DNA of 15,682 bases from Candidatus Kuenenia stuttgartensis (GTDB lineage: Bacteria > Planctomycetota > Planctomycetia > Isosphaerales > Isosphaeraceae): contig CAMCFM010000038.1 of the NCBI GenBank assembly GCA_945874095.1, forward strand, positions 1-15,682, read 5' to 3'. Shown here piece by piece: positions 8,125 to 14,980 of this stretch. The position numbers were made by a program, and so were the translations under genes. The notes under the pieces are model-generated. The model ran no database searches and was not told the origin of the DNA. It saw only the letters and a list, made by a program, of their open reading frames with translations. Positions within the stretch are counted from its first letter, which is position 1. Each line of letters starts with the position of its first letter.

Positions 8125-9252
8125 TTACAACGAATCCACATAACTGATTTTTGTCATCAGCGGGTATCCTTGATAAACGCGGCTTCCAGGGCATGGAATA
8201 TCCGCCCATCTCTCAGCGTTCCATAGGTTTGTTTCCATTTTGGGCAGTTCTGTTTTGTTGAACTTTCGCGACTGGTCGCAATAAATCACTTCTTTATGAA
8301 CGATAACTTTCGATCTTTGAAGACTTTCCGTAAACCTGTGGGCAGCGTCGATCCAGCCTTGGTCCTGCGTAAAAACATGCCTGTGGATCGCGAATAGAGA
8401 TTGGCCAGCTGCCAGTTCCAGCACTTCCATGGAAGCGGATGGTCGGGGATTGACCTCCAGGAGAAACCATTGGCCCGTTCGGCGATCATGAACGAGGTCG
8501 ATATTCCAAAGTCCCTGGATTTGATACTTGGAGGCCAGCCAATGGGCCAGCCGTGTCAATTCTGGCAGAAGGATTTGGACAGATCGGGAACGAATCGGGC
8601 CAGTACTGCCTCGATAAGCAAACGGGCGGCCGGGGATGCCGTGCTGTGATCTGCAAATCCCTGCGACAATCGCCGAACGGCCATCGCTGATGATGCTGGC
8701 TCCAAAAGTCGGCCCTTTGATTCGTTTTTGCCAATAGCCTTGGAACTGTTTTGAAGAGGAATCGCGTTGACTGGAGAGCCACTTTCGGCCCGATTGAATC
8801 TCCCATCCGCCCGTGCCTGCGAATGGTTTCACGAGCCACTGACGAGTCTGTCTGGGAATCTCGTGGAGTTTCAGAATTTGTGGACATTGAATCGAGAAGC
8901 CGGTTTGGCGAAGTTGCTCCGCCAGGGTCCAAATATTGCGCACCGAAAGGTTTGAGGTGGCGAGGTTGCCCCAGCAATTGGAACCTTCTTGAGCCAGGGC
9001 CAGCCAGTCAGTCGAATTTTCTAAAGGGCCTCCGTAAACCCAAGGCGTCTTATTAATTATGTTCTTGAAATCGAGAGGCGAAATTTTTGGGGTGTTGTTT
9101 TCGAGTTCCAGAAGTTGGACGTAAGTGGCATGACTTCTGAGGTCAAAATCGGCGTAACTATCAAAGCAGCCGACATTCAGGCCGGCTCGTCGGGCCATGT
9201 CGGCGGTGGCTCTGGTGGTGGCTCCGATGAGATAGAGGTCAATTTCTGGCAT
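8125..9252 (-). CDS. ATP-grasp family ligase, probable C1-island (H4MPT-associated) type
   Basis: The 375-aa product starts at ATG 9252 with no clear ribosome site. Residues 1-40 form a Rossmann-like pre-ATP-grasp segment (LIGATTRATADMARRAG, FDSYADFDL). The ATP-grasp fold follows: LVKPFAGTGG at 140-149 for nucleotide binding, WQKRIKGPTFGAS at 174-186, and the metal/ATP end motifs NIDLV (250-254) and EVNPR (266-270). The C-terminal WADIPCPGSRVYQGYP resembles the ADIP-type tail I associate with the COG2232 carboligase group. ATP-grasp enzymes join a carboxylate to an amine or thiol through an acyl phosphate. Proteins of this group are reported in bacterial H4MPT gene islands, and fae lies only ~760 nt upstream, so a role in methanopterin/methanofuran-like cofactor assembly is a reasonable inference. 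Substrate is unknown. A terminator ends 20 nt before its start codon. Confidence 0.8.
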   Translation of the reverse strand: MPEIDLYLIGATTRATADMARRAGLNVGCFDSYADFDLRSHATYVQLLELENNTPKISPLDFKNIINKTPWVYGGPLENSTDWLALAQEGSNCWGNLATSNLSVRNIWTLAEQLRQTGFSIQCPQILKLHEIPRQTRQWLVKPFAGTGGWEIQSGRKWLSSQRDSSSKQFQGYWQKRIKGPTFGASIISDGRSAIVAGICRSQHGIPGRPFAYRGSTGPIRSRSVQILLPELTRLAHWLASKYQIQGLWNIDLVHDRRTGQWFLLEVNPRPSASMEVLELAAGQSLFAIHRHVFTQDQGWIDAAHRFTESLQRSKVIVHKEVIYCDQSRKFNKTELPKMETNLWNAERWADIPCPGSRVYQGYPLMTKISYVDSL

Positions 9253-9271
9253 GGTTCAGGCATCGTCAGGG

Positions 9272-9312
9272 GTAAAAAACAAAGCATCCACCATTTTCAG
9301 GAGGATGCTTTG
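9272..9312 (-). terminator. Intrinsic terminator of the small Cys-protein gene
   Basis: Read on the minus strand, CAAAGCATCC and GGATGCTTTG form a perfect 10-bp stem (9303-9312 with 9280-9289) with a 13-nt loop, directly followed by a six-T run (9274-9279 region). It ends 37 nt after the stop of the secreted-protein gene and 20 nt before the ATP-grasp start. Two more short hairpins lie between stop and terminator: GATCAC/GTGATC (9321-9339), and GTCAAG/CTTGAC (9341-9357), which spans the stop codon. Confidence 0.85.
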
Positions 9313-9348
9313 AGGAATCGGATCACATTTTTTGTGATCGGTCAAGAA

Positions 9349-9672
9349 TTACTTGACGAGTTCGATTTCGGTGACGGTGACGACCATTTTGTCGTCTTTC
9401 TTTTCCAAAGAACCTTCTACTTTGGTCTTCTTGACGCCTTGGCAAAGATTCTTGTGGAATGCTTTGCTCTTGTCGCCGACCAGGAAGTAGTTGGTTTTCT
9501 TGCCGTCTTTTTCGACGACCAGAACGTTTTCGCACTTGTCAGCGATAGCGAGTGAGCACTTGGCGCACTGGCCTTCGCCTTCAAGTTTGACGTCTTTGGC
9601 TTCGGCCATGGCGCTCAGGGCCATTGCGGAAGAAAAAGCAAATACAGCAACGAAGCTGATGATTTTACGCAT
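9349..9672 (-). CDS. Small secreted Cys-rich protein
   Basis: The product is 107 aa with a clear Sec signal (MRKIISFVAVFAFSSAMALS, cleavage likely after AMA at residue 23). The mature ~84 residues hold Cys36-x2-Cys39, Cys47, then His73-x3-Cys77, a spacing that could bind metal or form disulfides. The chain otherwise alternates beta-like segments rich in Lys and Glu. I associate this CAKC...HKxxC pattern with small planctomycete/verrucomicrobial secreted proteins of unknown function; no enzyme motif is visible. GGAG lies 10 nt before ATG. Codons are strongly biased (AAG, GAC, GTC), as in fae, suggesting high expression. It is divergent from fae, has its own terminator, and so is probably a monocistronic, well-expressed gene. 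Metal handling is only a guess. Confidence 0.8.
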   Translation of the reverse strand: MRKIISFVAVFAFSSAMALSAMAEAKDVKLEGEGQCAKCSLAIADKCENVLVVEKDGKKTNYFLVGDKSKAFHKNLCQGVKKTKVEGSLEKKDDKMVVTVTEIELVK

Positions 9673-10013
9673 CTAAGGTATTCTCCAGAAAGGGAAACCG
9701 GGGGATGCTGGCAATCGCTAAAAGTGTTCACTTCATCGAATGCCAACTTGGGGCATGAGGGACATTCCGCAACTTACGTTAACGGACATCGCCTATATTG
9801 TATGAGAACGGGGACTCTTCGCAAGAGGATTATTTTTCACAAAAATCGGTTTCGTCCCCTCCCTCATTTATTGCAGATGTTGCGTGGATGGCTATTTATC
9901 GGTATGATCTGGCCTGAATTCATGGTTTGAACCACTCAATGACCATCATGGTTCGCTTGATCTGGTTCGTATCGCATTTTCCGCTCAAAATTCCTGTAGG
10001 GAGAGACTCAGAT
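9673..10013. promoter_or_regulatory. Divergent control region between the Cys-protein gene and fae
   Basis: No gene is supported here; frames running through it have no family features. It must hold promoters for both flanking genes. For fae the best candidate is at 9880-9908. For the minus-strand gene only a weak pair is visible (TTGGCA near 9748, TTTTAG 17 nt further). A small hairpin CTCTT/AAGAG lies at 9813-9825. Confidence 0.5.
9880..9908 (+). promoter_or_regulatory. Candidate fae promoter
   Basis: TTGCGT (9880-9885) and TATGAT (9903-9908) have a 17-nt spacer; the -10 box differs from consensus at one position, the -35 at three. The predicted start near 9915 leaves a leader of ~100 nt before fae. 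Pattern match only. Confidence 0.4.
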
Positions 10014-10514
10014 ATGTCTATGTACATCGGCGAAGCACTGGTCGGCGAAGGCAACGAAATCGCTCACATCGACCTCTTGATCGGTTCCAAGACTGGCCCA
10101 GTCGGCACGGCTTTCGCCAACGCCCTGGCCAACCAATCCAATGGTCACACCAACCTGCTGGCCGTTCTGGCTCCAAATCTGGCCGTCAAGCCAGCCACAG
10201 TGATGATCACCAAGGTCACCATCAAAGGCATGAAGCAAGCCGTCCAAATGTTCGGCCCAGCTCAATACGCCGTCGCCAAAGCCGTTGCCGACAGCGTTGC
10301 CTCTGGCGTGATTCCAGCCGATCAAGCTGAAGAACTTGTCATCGTTTGCGGCGTGTTCATTCACCCAGCCGCTGAAGACGACGCCAAGATCCAAAAGTAC
10401 AACTACGAAGCCACCGTAGAAGCCATCAAGAGCGCCATGGCTGGCCTTCCATCTGTCAAGACCGTTGTTGACAGCCGCGAATCAGCCACCCACCCATTCG
10501 CTGCCGCTAAGTGA
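10014..10514 (+). CDS. fae: Formaldehyde-activating enzyme
   Basis: The 166-aa product matches Fae through its length: MYIGEALVGEGNEIAHIDLL at the start, GPVGTAFANALA, LLAVLAPNLAVKPATVMI, and the C-terminal ESATHPFAAAK. His18 in GNEIAHIDLL corresponds to the conserved active-site His of characterised Fae proteins (His17 in Methylobacterium). Fae speeds condensation of formaldehyde with tetrahydromethanopterin to methylene-H4MPT in the cytoplasm, the entry step of H4MPT-linked formaldehyde oxidation. ATG 10014 has GGGAG about 10 nt upstream; the frame runs back to 9927 but that extension does not fit the family. Codon use is highly biased (GCC, AAG, ATC, CCA), as expected for an abundant enzyme. 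It is a single-gene unit: divergent control region before it, two terminators after it. The remaining pathway genes are not in the window. Confidence 0.96.
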   Translation: MSMYIGEALVGEGNEIAHIDLLIGSKTGPVGTAFANALANQSNGHTNLLAVLAPNLAVKPATVMITKVTIKGMKQAVQMFGPAQYAVAKAVADSVASGVIPADQAEELVIVCGVFIHPAAEDDAKIQKYNYEATVEAIKSAMAGLPSVKTVVDSRESATHPFAAAK

Positions 10515-10541
10515 ATTGATTGGCCTTAATCATGATTCATT

Positions 10542-10561
10542 AAAGCTTTATAGCTTTTTTT
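10542..10561 (+). terminator. Weak first terminator after fae
   Basis: AAAGCT and AGCTTT (10542-10547 and 10552-10557) pair around TTAT, running into a seven-T tract (10555-10561). The stem is short and AT-rich, so efficiency is probably low; a much stronger hairpin follows. Confidence 0.45.
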
Positions 10562-10578
10562 GAAAATGATCAAAATTG

Positions 10579-10623
10579 AAACGGTTCCGCTGCAGAAGTT
10601 TTTTCGCAGCGGAACCGTTTTTT
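10579..10623 (+). terminator. Strong intrinsic terminator after fae
   Basis: AAACGGTTCCGCTGC (10579-10593) pairs perfectly with GCAGCGGAACCGTTT (10606-10620), a 15-bp stem with a 12-nt loop, followed by T to 10623. This is the most stable hairpin I found in the window and fits a highly expressed upstream gene. On the minus strand a shorter T-rich tail follows, so some bidirectional action against the convergent gene is possible. Confidence 0.88.
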
Positions 10624-10661
10624 AAGGACCAATTGAGAAAAAACCTCCGGTGTTTGGGTGA

Positions 10662-10857
10662 TTGGGCTCCAGAGGAGACGTCTATTAATAGGCATGTCCG
10701 AAGGACATCCAAAAACCTTGGCAGCGTAATCTTTTGGGCTCCATCGGAGACATCTACTAATAGGCATGTCCGAAGGACATCCATAAACCTTGGCAGCGTA
10801 AACTTTTGGGCTCCATCGGAGACATTTATTCAAAGCTATGCCTCAAGGACGTCCGCG
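10662..10857. repeat. 72-bp tandem repeat array, 2 full and 1 partial unit
   Basis: Units start at 10662, 10734 and 10806, each with TTGGGCTCC. Units 1 and 2 differ at 6 of 72 positions; unit 3 is about 50 bp and more diverged. A degenerate piece before unit 1 (AAGGAC at ~10624, AAAAACCT at 10639, with the same 23-nt offset to TTGGGCTCC) may be a worn fourth unit. Each full unit holds two short inverted repeats: CTCC-nnn-GGAG and ATGTCC-GAA-GGACAT. In the first the loop changed (AGA to ATC) while the stem stayed. Unit 3 overlaps the last codons of the convergent gene ending at 10836. Confidence 0.85.
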
Positions 10858-11531
10858 GAAGTTTTTTTCGTTGCGGACCGACTTTCCCATAATGTCTGGT
10901 CAAACACGATCAGGCAGACCACAATCAGAACGGATGCCGTCATCAGCCATTCAAAACGATTATGGGCTGTTCGATGGGTCACGAGTTTCATGATATTGGC
11001 ATCAAAATCTTTACCAAAAACGACGTCAACCCTCGCTGTGTAAAGTGGATACTTCTCGCCCGCCACCTCTTTAAACGACTCATCTACGGATGTCGTCAGC
11101 TTCATGTTTTGGATCGCCGTGGTGACAGACCGGCGGTCATCGAGGTTATATTTCGCAAGCCGTTCGCCAACCACATTGCGAACCTTCTCCATCACCTCGG
11201 CTCTGGCCGCTTGAGAACTGCTGCACAAACGGCTCTTTAAGGTCATGGTTTCTGAACCTTCCAGCGAACGACCGGAACTGAGATTTGATGAGGATTTGTC
11301 AGCTTGCTGATCGACAGTATCCTGAGAGGGATTTGTATGGAGTGCGATTTGCGAAAGCCTGAATCGGGCTCGGCTTGCGTCAGGAATTGTATCGTTGGTG
11401 TGGCTTCGTTTCGGCAAAACATTGAAAATCAGAAGCCCAAAGCAGAGCCCCTGAACGATCCCTTGAAAGATTCGGGTACGTCGAGGTTGACTGGATGCAC
11501 GGAGTTCGCGATACGTCTGGAATCGCTGCAT
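10836..11531 (-). CDS. Hypothetical protein with two membrane segments
   Basis: I do not recognise a family. The 231-aa product has a basic N-terminus, a first hydrophobic segment at about 22-40 (FQGIVQGLCFGLLIFNVLP) and a second near residues 193-212 (EWLMTASVLIVVCLIVF), ending in a short charged tail (SRSATKKTSADVLEA). The ~150 residues between include a Ser-rich stretch, then a helix/strand mix (KVRNVVGERLAKYNLDDRR, YTARVDVVFG), likely on the periplasmic side if both spans cross the membrane. The ribosome site is weak (GAGA). It lies 73 nt downstream of the Ser/Thr kinase gene on the same strand and may be co-transcribed with it. Its final codons fall within the third 72-bp repeat unit, so its C-terminus may have been altered by the repeat. 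Confidence 0.7.
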   Translation of the reverse strand: MQRFQTYRELRASSQPRRTRIFQGIVQGLCFGLLIFNVLPKRSHTNDTIPDASRARFRLSQIALHTNPSQDTVDQQADKSSSNLSSGRSLEGSETMTLKSRLCSSSQAARAEVMEKVRNVVGERLAKYNLDDRRSVTTAIQNMKLTTSVDESFKEVAGEKYPLYTARVDVVFGKDFDANIMKLVTHRTAHNRFEWLMTASVLIVVCLIVFDQTLWESRSATKKTSADVLEA

Positions 11532-11604
11532 TGTTCTATTCTCTCAGTGTTTATGGCCGGCTGATTCGGATTGGGATGCGTTCAAAATCGGTTGGATCAG
11601 CCGA

Positions 11605-13365
11605 TTAGACGATCCTTCGTTTTGCAAACCGCCGCAGTTGGGCATAATCCGCCAGTGCAGCATCCCATGGGCTCACGAATTGGACCATGACGCCTGTCAC
11701 TGCAAATACAACGGTAATGATGCTGGAATGAGCTGAAAAATCGACGGATTGCCACCCGAACGAGGAGAGGACAAAGCACCATAGCCCCCATCGTGCGAGA
11801 TTGCGGAGGCTCCATCGGGACGGCCTGTCGCGTTCCAACATCTTCCACCATCGGGGGATCGCCATCACCAATGCACCTGTGATGGCATAGGTCATCATGG
11901 CCCCATTCCGAAATGCAATCATGAACGATTGCAAAAGGTCGGGCAGGGGGTTTAACATTTTCTCAGGTCGATGTTCAATTCCGAGCCAAACCGCCAGACC
12001 AGCCGCCACCACGCCAATGATTCCGCCGCTTGTCATGCCCACGATCCGCTTCTGGCGGGTGCTGACTTCCCATTGCTCCCAGTCGTACTGAAGGATAAGC
12101 ATGACAGATGTCATGAGGCTGGAAATCACAGCCACAAATGCCATTCGATTGGGCGCTTCGCTCATATTGACCATCATCAGGAAGCCCAGCGGGGAGGCCA
12201 GCAACCAGCAGCCTGCAATGGTCCAGATGATACTGCGAACCAGCCCTCTGGCACGCCTGCGATCCGATGGCCAGGGGGGCGATTCAAAGACAACTTCGCT
12301 GGGCATGAATCGTCTGCGGGACCATCGGTTACGGTTTGTTTGATCTTGATCAGATGCGCTGGATTGAGTTGGCTTTGGAGATTTTTTCGCGTCCGCACCT
12401 CTGATGGTTTTCGCCAGTTGGTCGCGCAGGCGTTTCGCATTCCAGGCACTTGTGGATGGCCCGTCATTGCGACTTGCGCCGGTTTTAAAATCAGTTGCAT
12501 TGGGCTGCCAATTCGCCGACGAATGATTCTCAGGCTGATCCAGTGAACGAGCGATCTCACGCACGTCCGAAGGCCGTTTGGACGGATCTTTGTCCAGCGC
12601 ACGGATCAGAATCTTGCGATACCTGGGGGGAATGACATCAAAATTTGGCTTGTCAAACTGGTGACGCATTAAGATCTCAGCCGCCGTCTGGCCCTCAAAC
12701 GGAGGTCGTCCCGTGATCATTTCATATAAAATCACGCCCAAAGCATAGGTGTCTACCGGCTTGTCGTACCGGCCCGACCGAATCTCGGGGGCCATATAGT
12801 GGCAGGTTCCCACACTGACGGAGTGGTCCCTGTCGATCTCGGAGATGGTTTTGGAAAGCCCGTAATCGCCGACCTTTACGATTCCGTCTTCGACAAAAAC
12901 GTTCGCCGGTTTCAAGTCCCTGTGCACAATTCCTGCCGAGTGCAATTCGGCGACACCTGCCACCAGACCGCTCATGAGCTTCTTGATTTCCGAGTCAGGC
13001 AGACCCTTGGGATGGCGGTCGATATATTCTTTTAAGGTCGGGCCGGAAACATATTCCATCAGCACGAACGAAGCCCCTTCGGCATTCGAACGGATGTCGA
13101 ACAGGCCGATCAGGTTCGGGCTTTTGAGGTTCATACAGTGGGCGGCCCCACGACGCTCCACCTCGACAGCACGTGTGATGTGCTTCAGGGCAATTTGTTT
13201 ACCGGCGTCGGTCACAGCAAAGTAGACTTCGCCGAAGCCACCGCGACCAATCGCCCGCTTGATCGTGATACCATCCAGAGGGCGATCGCCTGCCTGGTAA
13301 TAGTACCGCCCTGGAGCAGCCTGGCCGAATGATATGGATGGGTCGATAGTCACTTGATGGTCCAT
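11605..13365 (-). CDS. Membrane Hanks-type Ser/Thr protein kinase
   Basis: The 586-aa product starts at ATG 13365; no clear ribosome site. The kinase domain spans about 32-295: glycine loop GRGGFGEVY (40-48), Lys61 in ALKH, HRDLKPANV with catalytic Asp150 and Asn155, DYG at 167-169 in place of the usual DFG, and a GTCHYMAPE activation-segment end (186-194). All catalytic residues are present, so it should be active. A polar Ser/Asn-rich linker (~296-375) follows, then about six hydrophobic spans (near 379-401, 407-426, 441-463, 489-505, 524-540, 547-566), placing the kinase at the cytoplasmic face. There is no PASTA or other extracellular sensor, so the membrane block itself or a partner may sense the signal. 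The FHA-like gene lies 105 nt upstream and a two-TM gene 73 nt downstream, all same strand. Confidence 0.93.
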   Translation of the reverse strand: MDHQVTIDPSISFGQAAPGRYYYQAGDRPLDGITIKRAIGRGGFGEVYFAVTDAGKQIALKHITRAVEVERRGAAHCMNLKSPNLIGLFDIRSNAEGASFVLMEYVSGPTLKEYIDRHPKGLPDSEIKKLMSGLVAGVAELHSAGIVHRDLKPANVFVEDGIVKVGDYGLSKTISEIDRDHSVSVGTCHYMAPEIRSGRYDKPVDTYALGVILYEMITGRPPFEGQTAAEILMRHQFDKPNFDVIPPRYRKILIRALDKDPSKRPSDVREIARSLDQPENHSSANWQPNATDFKTGASRNDGPSTSAWNAKRLRDQLAKTIRGADAKKSPKPTQSSASDQDQTNRNRWSRRRFMPSEVVFESPPWPSDRRRARGLVRSIIWTIAGCWLLASPLGFLMMVNMSEAPNRMAFVAVISSLMTSVMLILQYDWEQWEVSTRQKRIVGMTSGGIIGVVAAGLAVWLGIEHRPEKMLNPLPDLLQSFMIAFRNGAMMTYAITGALVMAIPRWWKMLERDRPSRWSLRNLARWGLWCFVLSSFGWQSVDFSAHSSIITVVFAVTGVMVQFVSPWDAALADYAQLRRFAKRRIV

Positions 13366-13470
13366 TTTTGATCGGTATTCACGATGTGAGTCACCGCTCT
13401 GTGATTCGTCGCAACCGCCTGATTATTGAGAAATATTTACCGGCTCGGGAGAATTTTTCCCAGATCATGG

Positions 13471-14832
13471 CTAGCCCTCCCAATAAAGCCCGACATCGCC
13501 AACCCGCATCTGGAAGGGCGGACTGATAGGCGATTCACCGTGAGTGACGACCCCGTTTGCCGCCCAGGGCTGATCGTGACGCGCCCATAGTTCGGCTGTT
13601 TTTAGCCACACAACCATCGGTCGAGAGATCGACTGATGAGGAATCTCAGCCGTTGCGGGATCGCCTCCGACGTTCATCATCGACCCCATCAGCACAAGTC
13701 CCCTGACACCTTCCGGGGACGGTCGCCCGACACGTTCCAGCCTGGCTGAACCGGTCTCCATTCTGGGCTGAATGAATCGCATTTCAGGGCCGTTGCCAAA
13801 CCGGATCGGGGAGCCGTCCAAAAGGCAGCCTCTGCGAGTCCACTTGCCATTGACCTGAACAACGTCTGAGTCGGATTCAAAAACCCAACAGCCTTCTTCA
13901 TCACGACTTAAGTGAATTTGCCCGGATCGGAATTCATGGCCAAGCGCATCAGCCAGCCGTTTGTCCATGGCTTCATCCAGCACGATTTCAGCAGAGGTAG
14001 AGAGCAGCCAGGTGTCTGCCCGATCGAGCGAGACTTGCCAGAGGCCGTCTGAAACGGGCTTGGGATCAGGCGATTGGATGGGTGCAGGATCGTTCGTTTG
14101 TGGATCTGAAATCGGGACTTGAACGACGGTTGAACGGGTCGATGCCTCCAGGCGAGCCACAGGCAAGGTCTGATCCAGCTTGCGTTTAAGCACAGCCTGA
14201 GCACCTGGATGATCGGGAGCGATTGCGATGATGCGCTGGGCCAGAGCCATGGCTTGTGAGTGCTGTCCATCGTCGCTGTGGATCCGCATCCGCACAGCCC
14301 ATTCGAGGATCAGGTCGTGGCCCTGAGTGAGTCTGGGGCGATGAGCTTCCGAGAGACGCCTGGCCAGCCCGTCTTGACCAGCCTGTTTCATCAAGCCCAT
14401 GGCCTGATCGAGTTTTTGCAGAGCCTGGGCACAATCGCCACACAATTCCGATCGTTCCAGATCCCAAATCAGATCCGCAGTCTGGCGGAATGTTTCCAGA
14501 CGATCATCTGACAGGCCCCGATCCGCGAACCGATCCGTTCGCCGCAGCCATCGCACGGCGGTTTCAGGCTTCAGATCAGCCCAGGCCTGCTTCAGAAAGG
14601 CTTCCACCAGCTCTGTTTCCCACCGAGGAATTAAAATCGCAAGTTCAGGCTTGTTCTGTGTTTGCCGCCATTGCTCCAGACACACGGCGGCTTGATCCCA
14701 CTGGCCTTGCGTCAGCCACTGCGACCATTCGGCATGTGGAACCATGCGGCTGGCGACAGCCGGGGCCGGCGATTCGGTGCGTCTCCATTTGTTGATCAAA
14801 GGTCGCCACATGGACGGAGGTACCCTTTCCAT
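13471..14832 (-). CDS. Helical-repeat protein with C-terminal FHA-like domains
   Basis: ATG 14832 has GAGAG just upstream and gives 453 aa; TTG 14862 would add ten residues. Residues ~30-220 are helical and TPR-like (LTQGQWDQAAVCLEQWRQ, AMALAQRIIAIAPDHPGAQA). A Pro-rich linker follows (~235-262). The C-terminus looks like two worn FHA-type sandwiches: ~292-355 with LSRDEEGCWVFE, VQVNGKWTRRG and LDGSPIRFG, and ~376-453 with LVLMGSMMNVGGDPATAEI and a closing MRVGDVGLYWEG. FHA domains bind phosphothreonine, but the usual Ser-x-x-His and Asn positions are not clearly kept, so binding is uncertain. No signal peptide or membrane span, so probably cytoplasmic. It lies upstream of the Ser/Thr kinase on the same strand, suggesting it may be a substrate or scaffold of that kinase. 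Confidence 0.7.
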   Translation of the reverse strand: MERVPPSMWRPLINKWRRTESPAPAVASRMVPHAEWSQWLTQGQWDQAAVCLEQWRQTQNKPELAILIPRWETELVEAFLKQAWADLKPETAVRWLRRTDRFADRGLSDDRLETFRQTADLIWDLERSELCGDCAQALQKLDQAMGLMKQAGQDGLARRLSEAHRPRLTQGHDLILEWAVRMRIHSDDGQHSQAMALAQRIIAIAPDHPGAQAVLKRKLDQTLPVARLEASTRSTVVQVPISDPQTNDPAPIQSPDPKPVSDGLWQVSLDRADTWLLSTSAEIVLDEAMDKRLADALGHEFRSGQIHLSRDEEGCWVFESDSDVVQVNGKWTRRGCLLDGSPIRFGNGPEMRFIQPRMETGSARLERVGRPSPEGVRGLVLMGSMMNVGGDPATAEIPHQSISRPMVVWLKTAELWARHDQPWAANGVVTHGESPISPPFQMRVGDVGLYWEG

Positions 14833-14888
14833 CGTTCTCTCTTGAACAACTTCTATTGTCAACGATCAGAGCCAGATCTTCCATCCCT

Positions 14889-14939
14889 CAAAAAGCGAAA
14901 GGTCCACCGCAAGAGCCTGGAAGGGCATTGGCGGTGGAC
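14889..14939 (-). terminator. Probable terminator of the coiled-coil gene
   Basis: On the minus strand GTCCACCGC and GCGGTGGAC form a perfect 9-bp stem (14931-14939 with 14902-14910). The 20-nt loop holds a further 3-bp pair, and an interrupted T tract (CTTTCGCTTTTTG) follows. A second small hairpin, GGTCA/TGACC at 14945-14962, lies between it and the stop codon at 14981. Confidence 0.65.
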
Positions 14940-14980
14940 GATCGGGTCATAATATATTGACCGTGTTTATCATGACGGAA

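Noticed and set aside
9927..10013. 29-residue N-terminal extension of Fae
   Set aside because: Fae proteins start at the MYIGEALVG region; ATG 10014 has GGGAG upstream and the extension is unrelated.
10548..10833. Two minus-strand frames of 78 and 87 codons across the repeats, and a plus-strand frame from 10576
   Set aside because: They arise because the 72-bp repeat period is divisible by three; they run through the terminator hairpin and have no starts with ribosome sites.
10662..10857. CRISPR array
   Set aside because: Direct repeats are 72 bp back to back without unique spacers and there are no cas genes.
13441..13470. Terminator after the FHA-like gene (GGGA/TCCC hairpin at 13447-13461)
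   Set aside because: Only a 4-bp stem and no T run after it on the minus strand.
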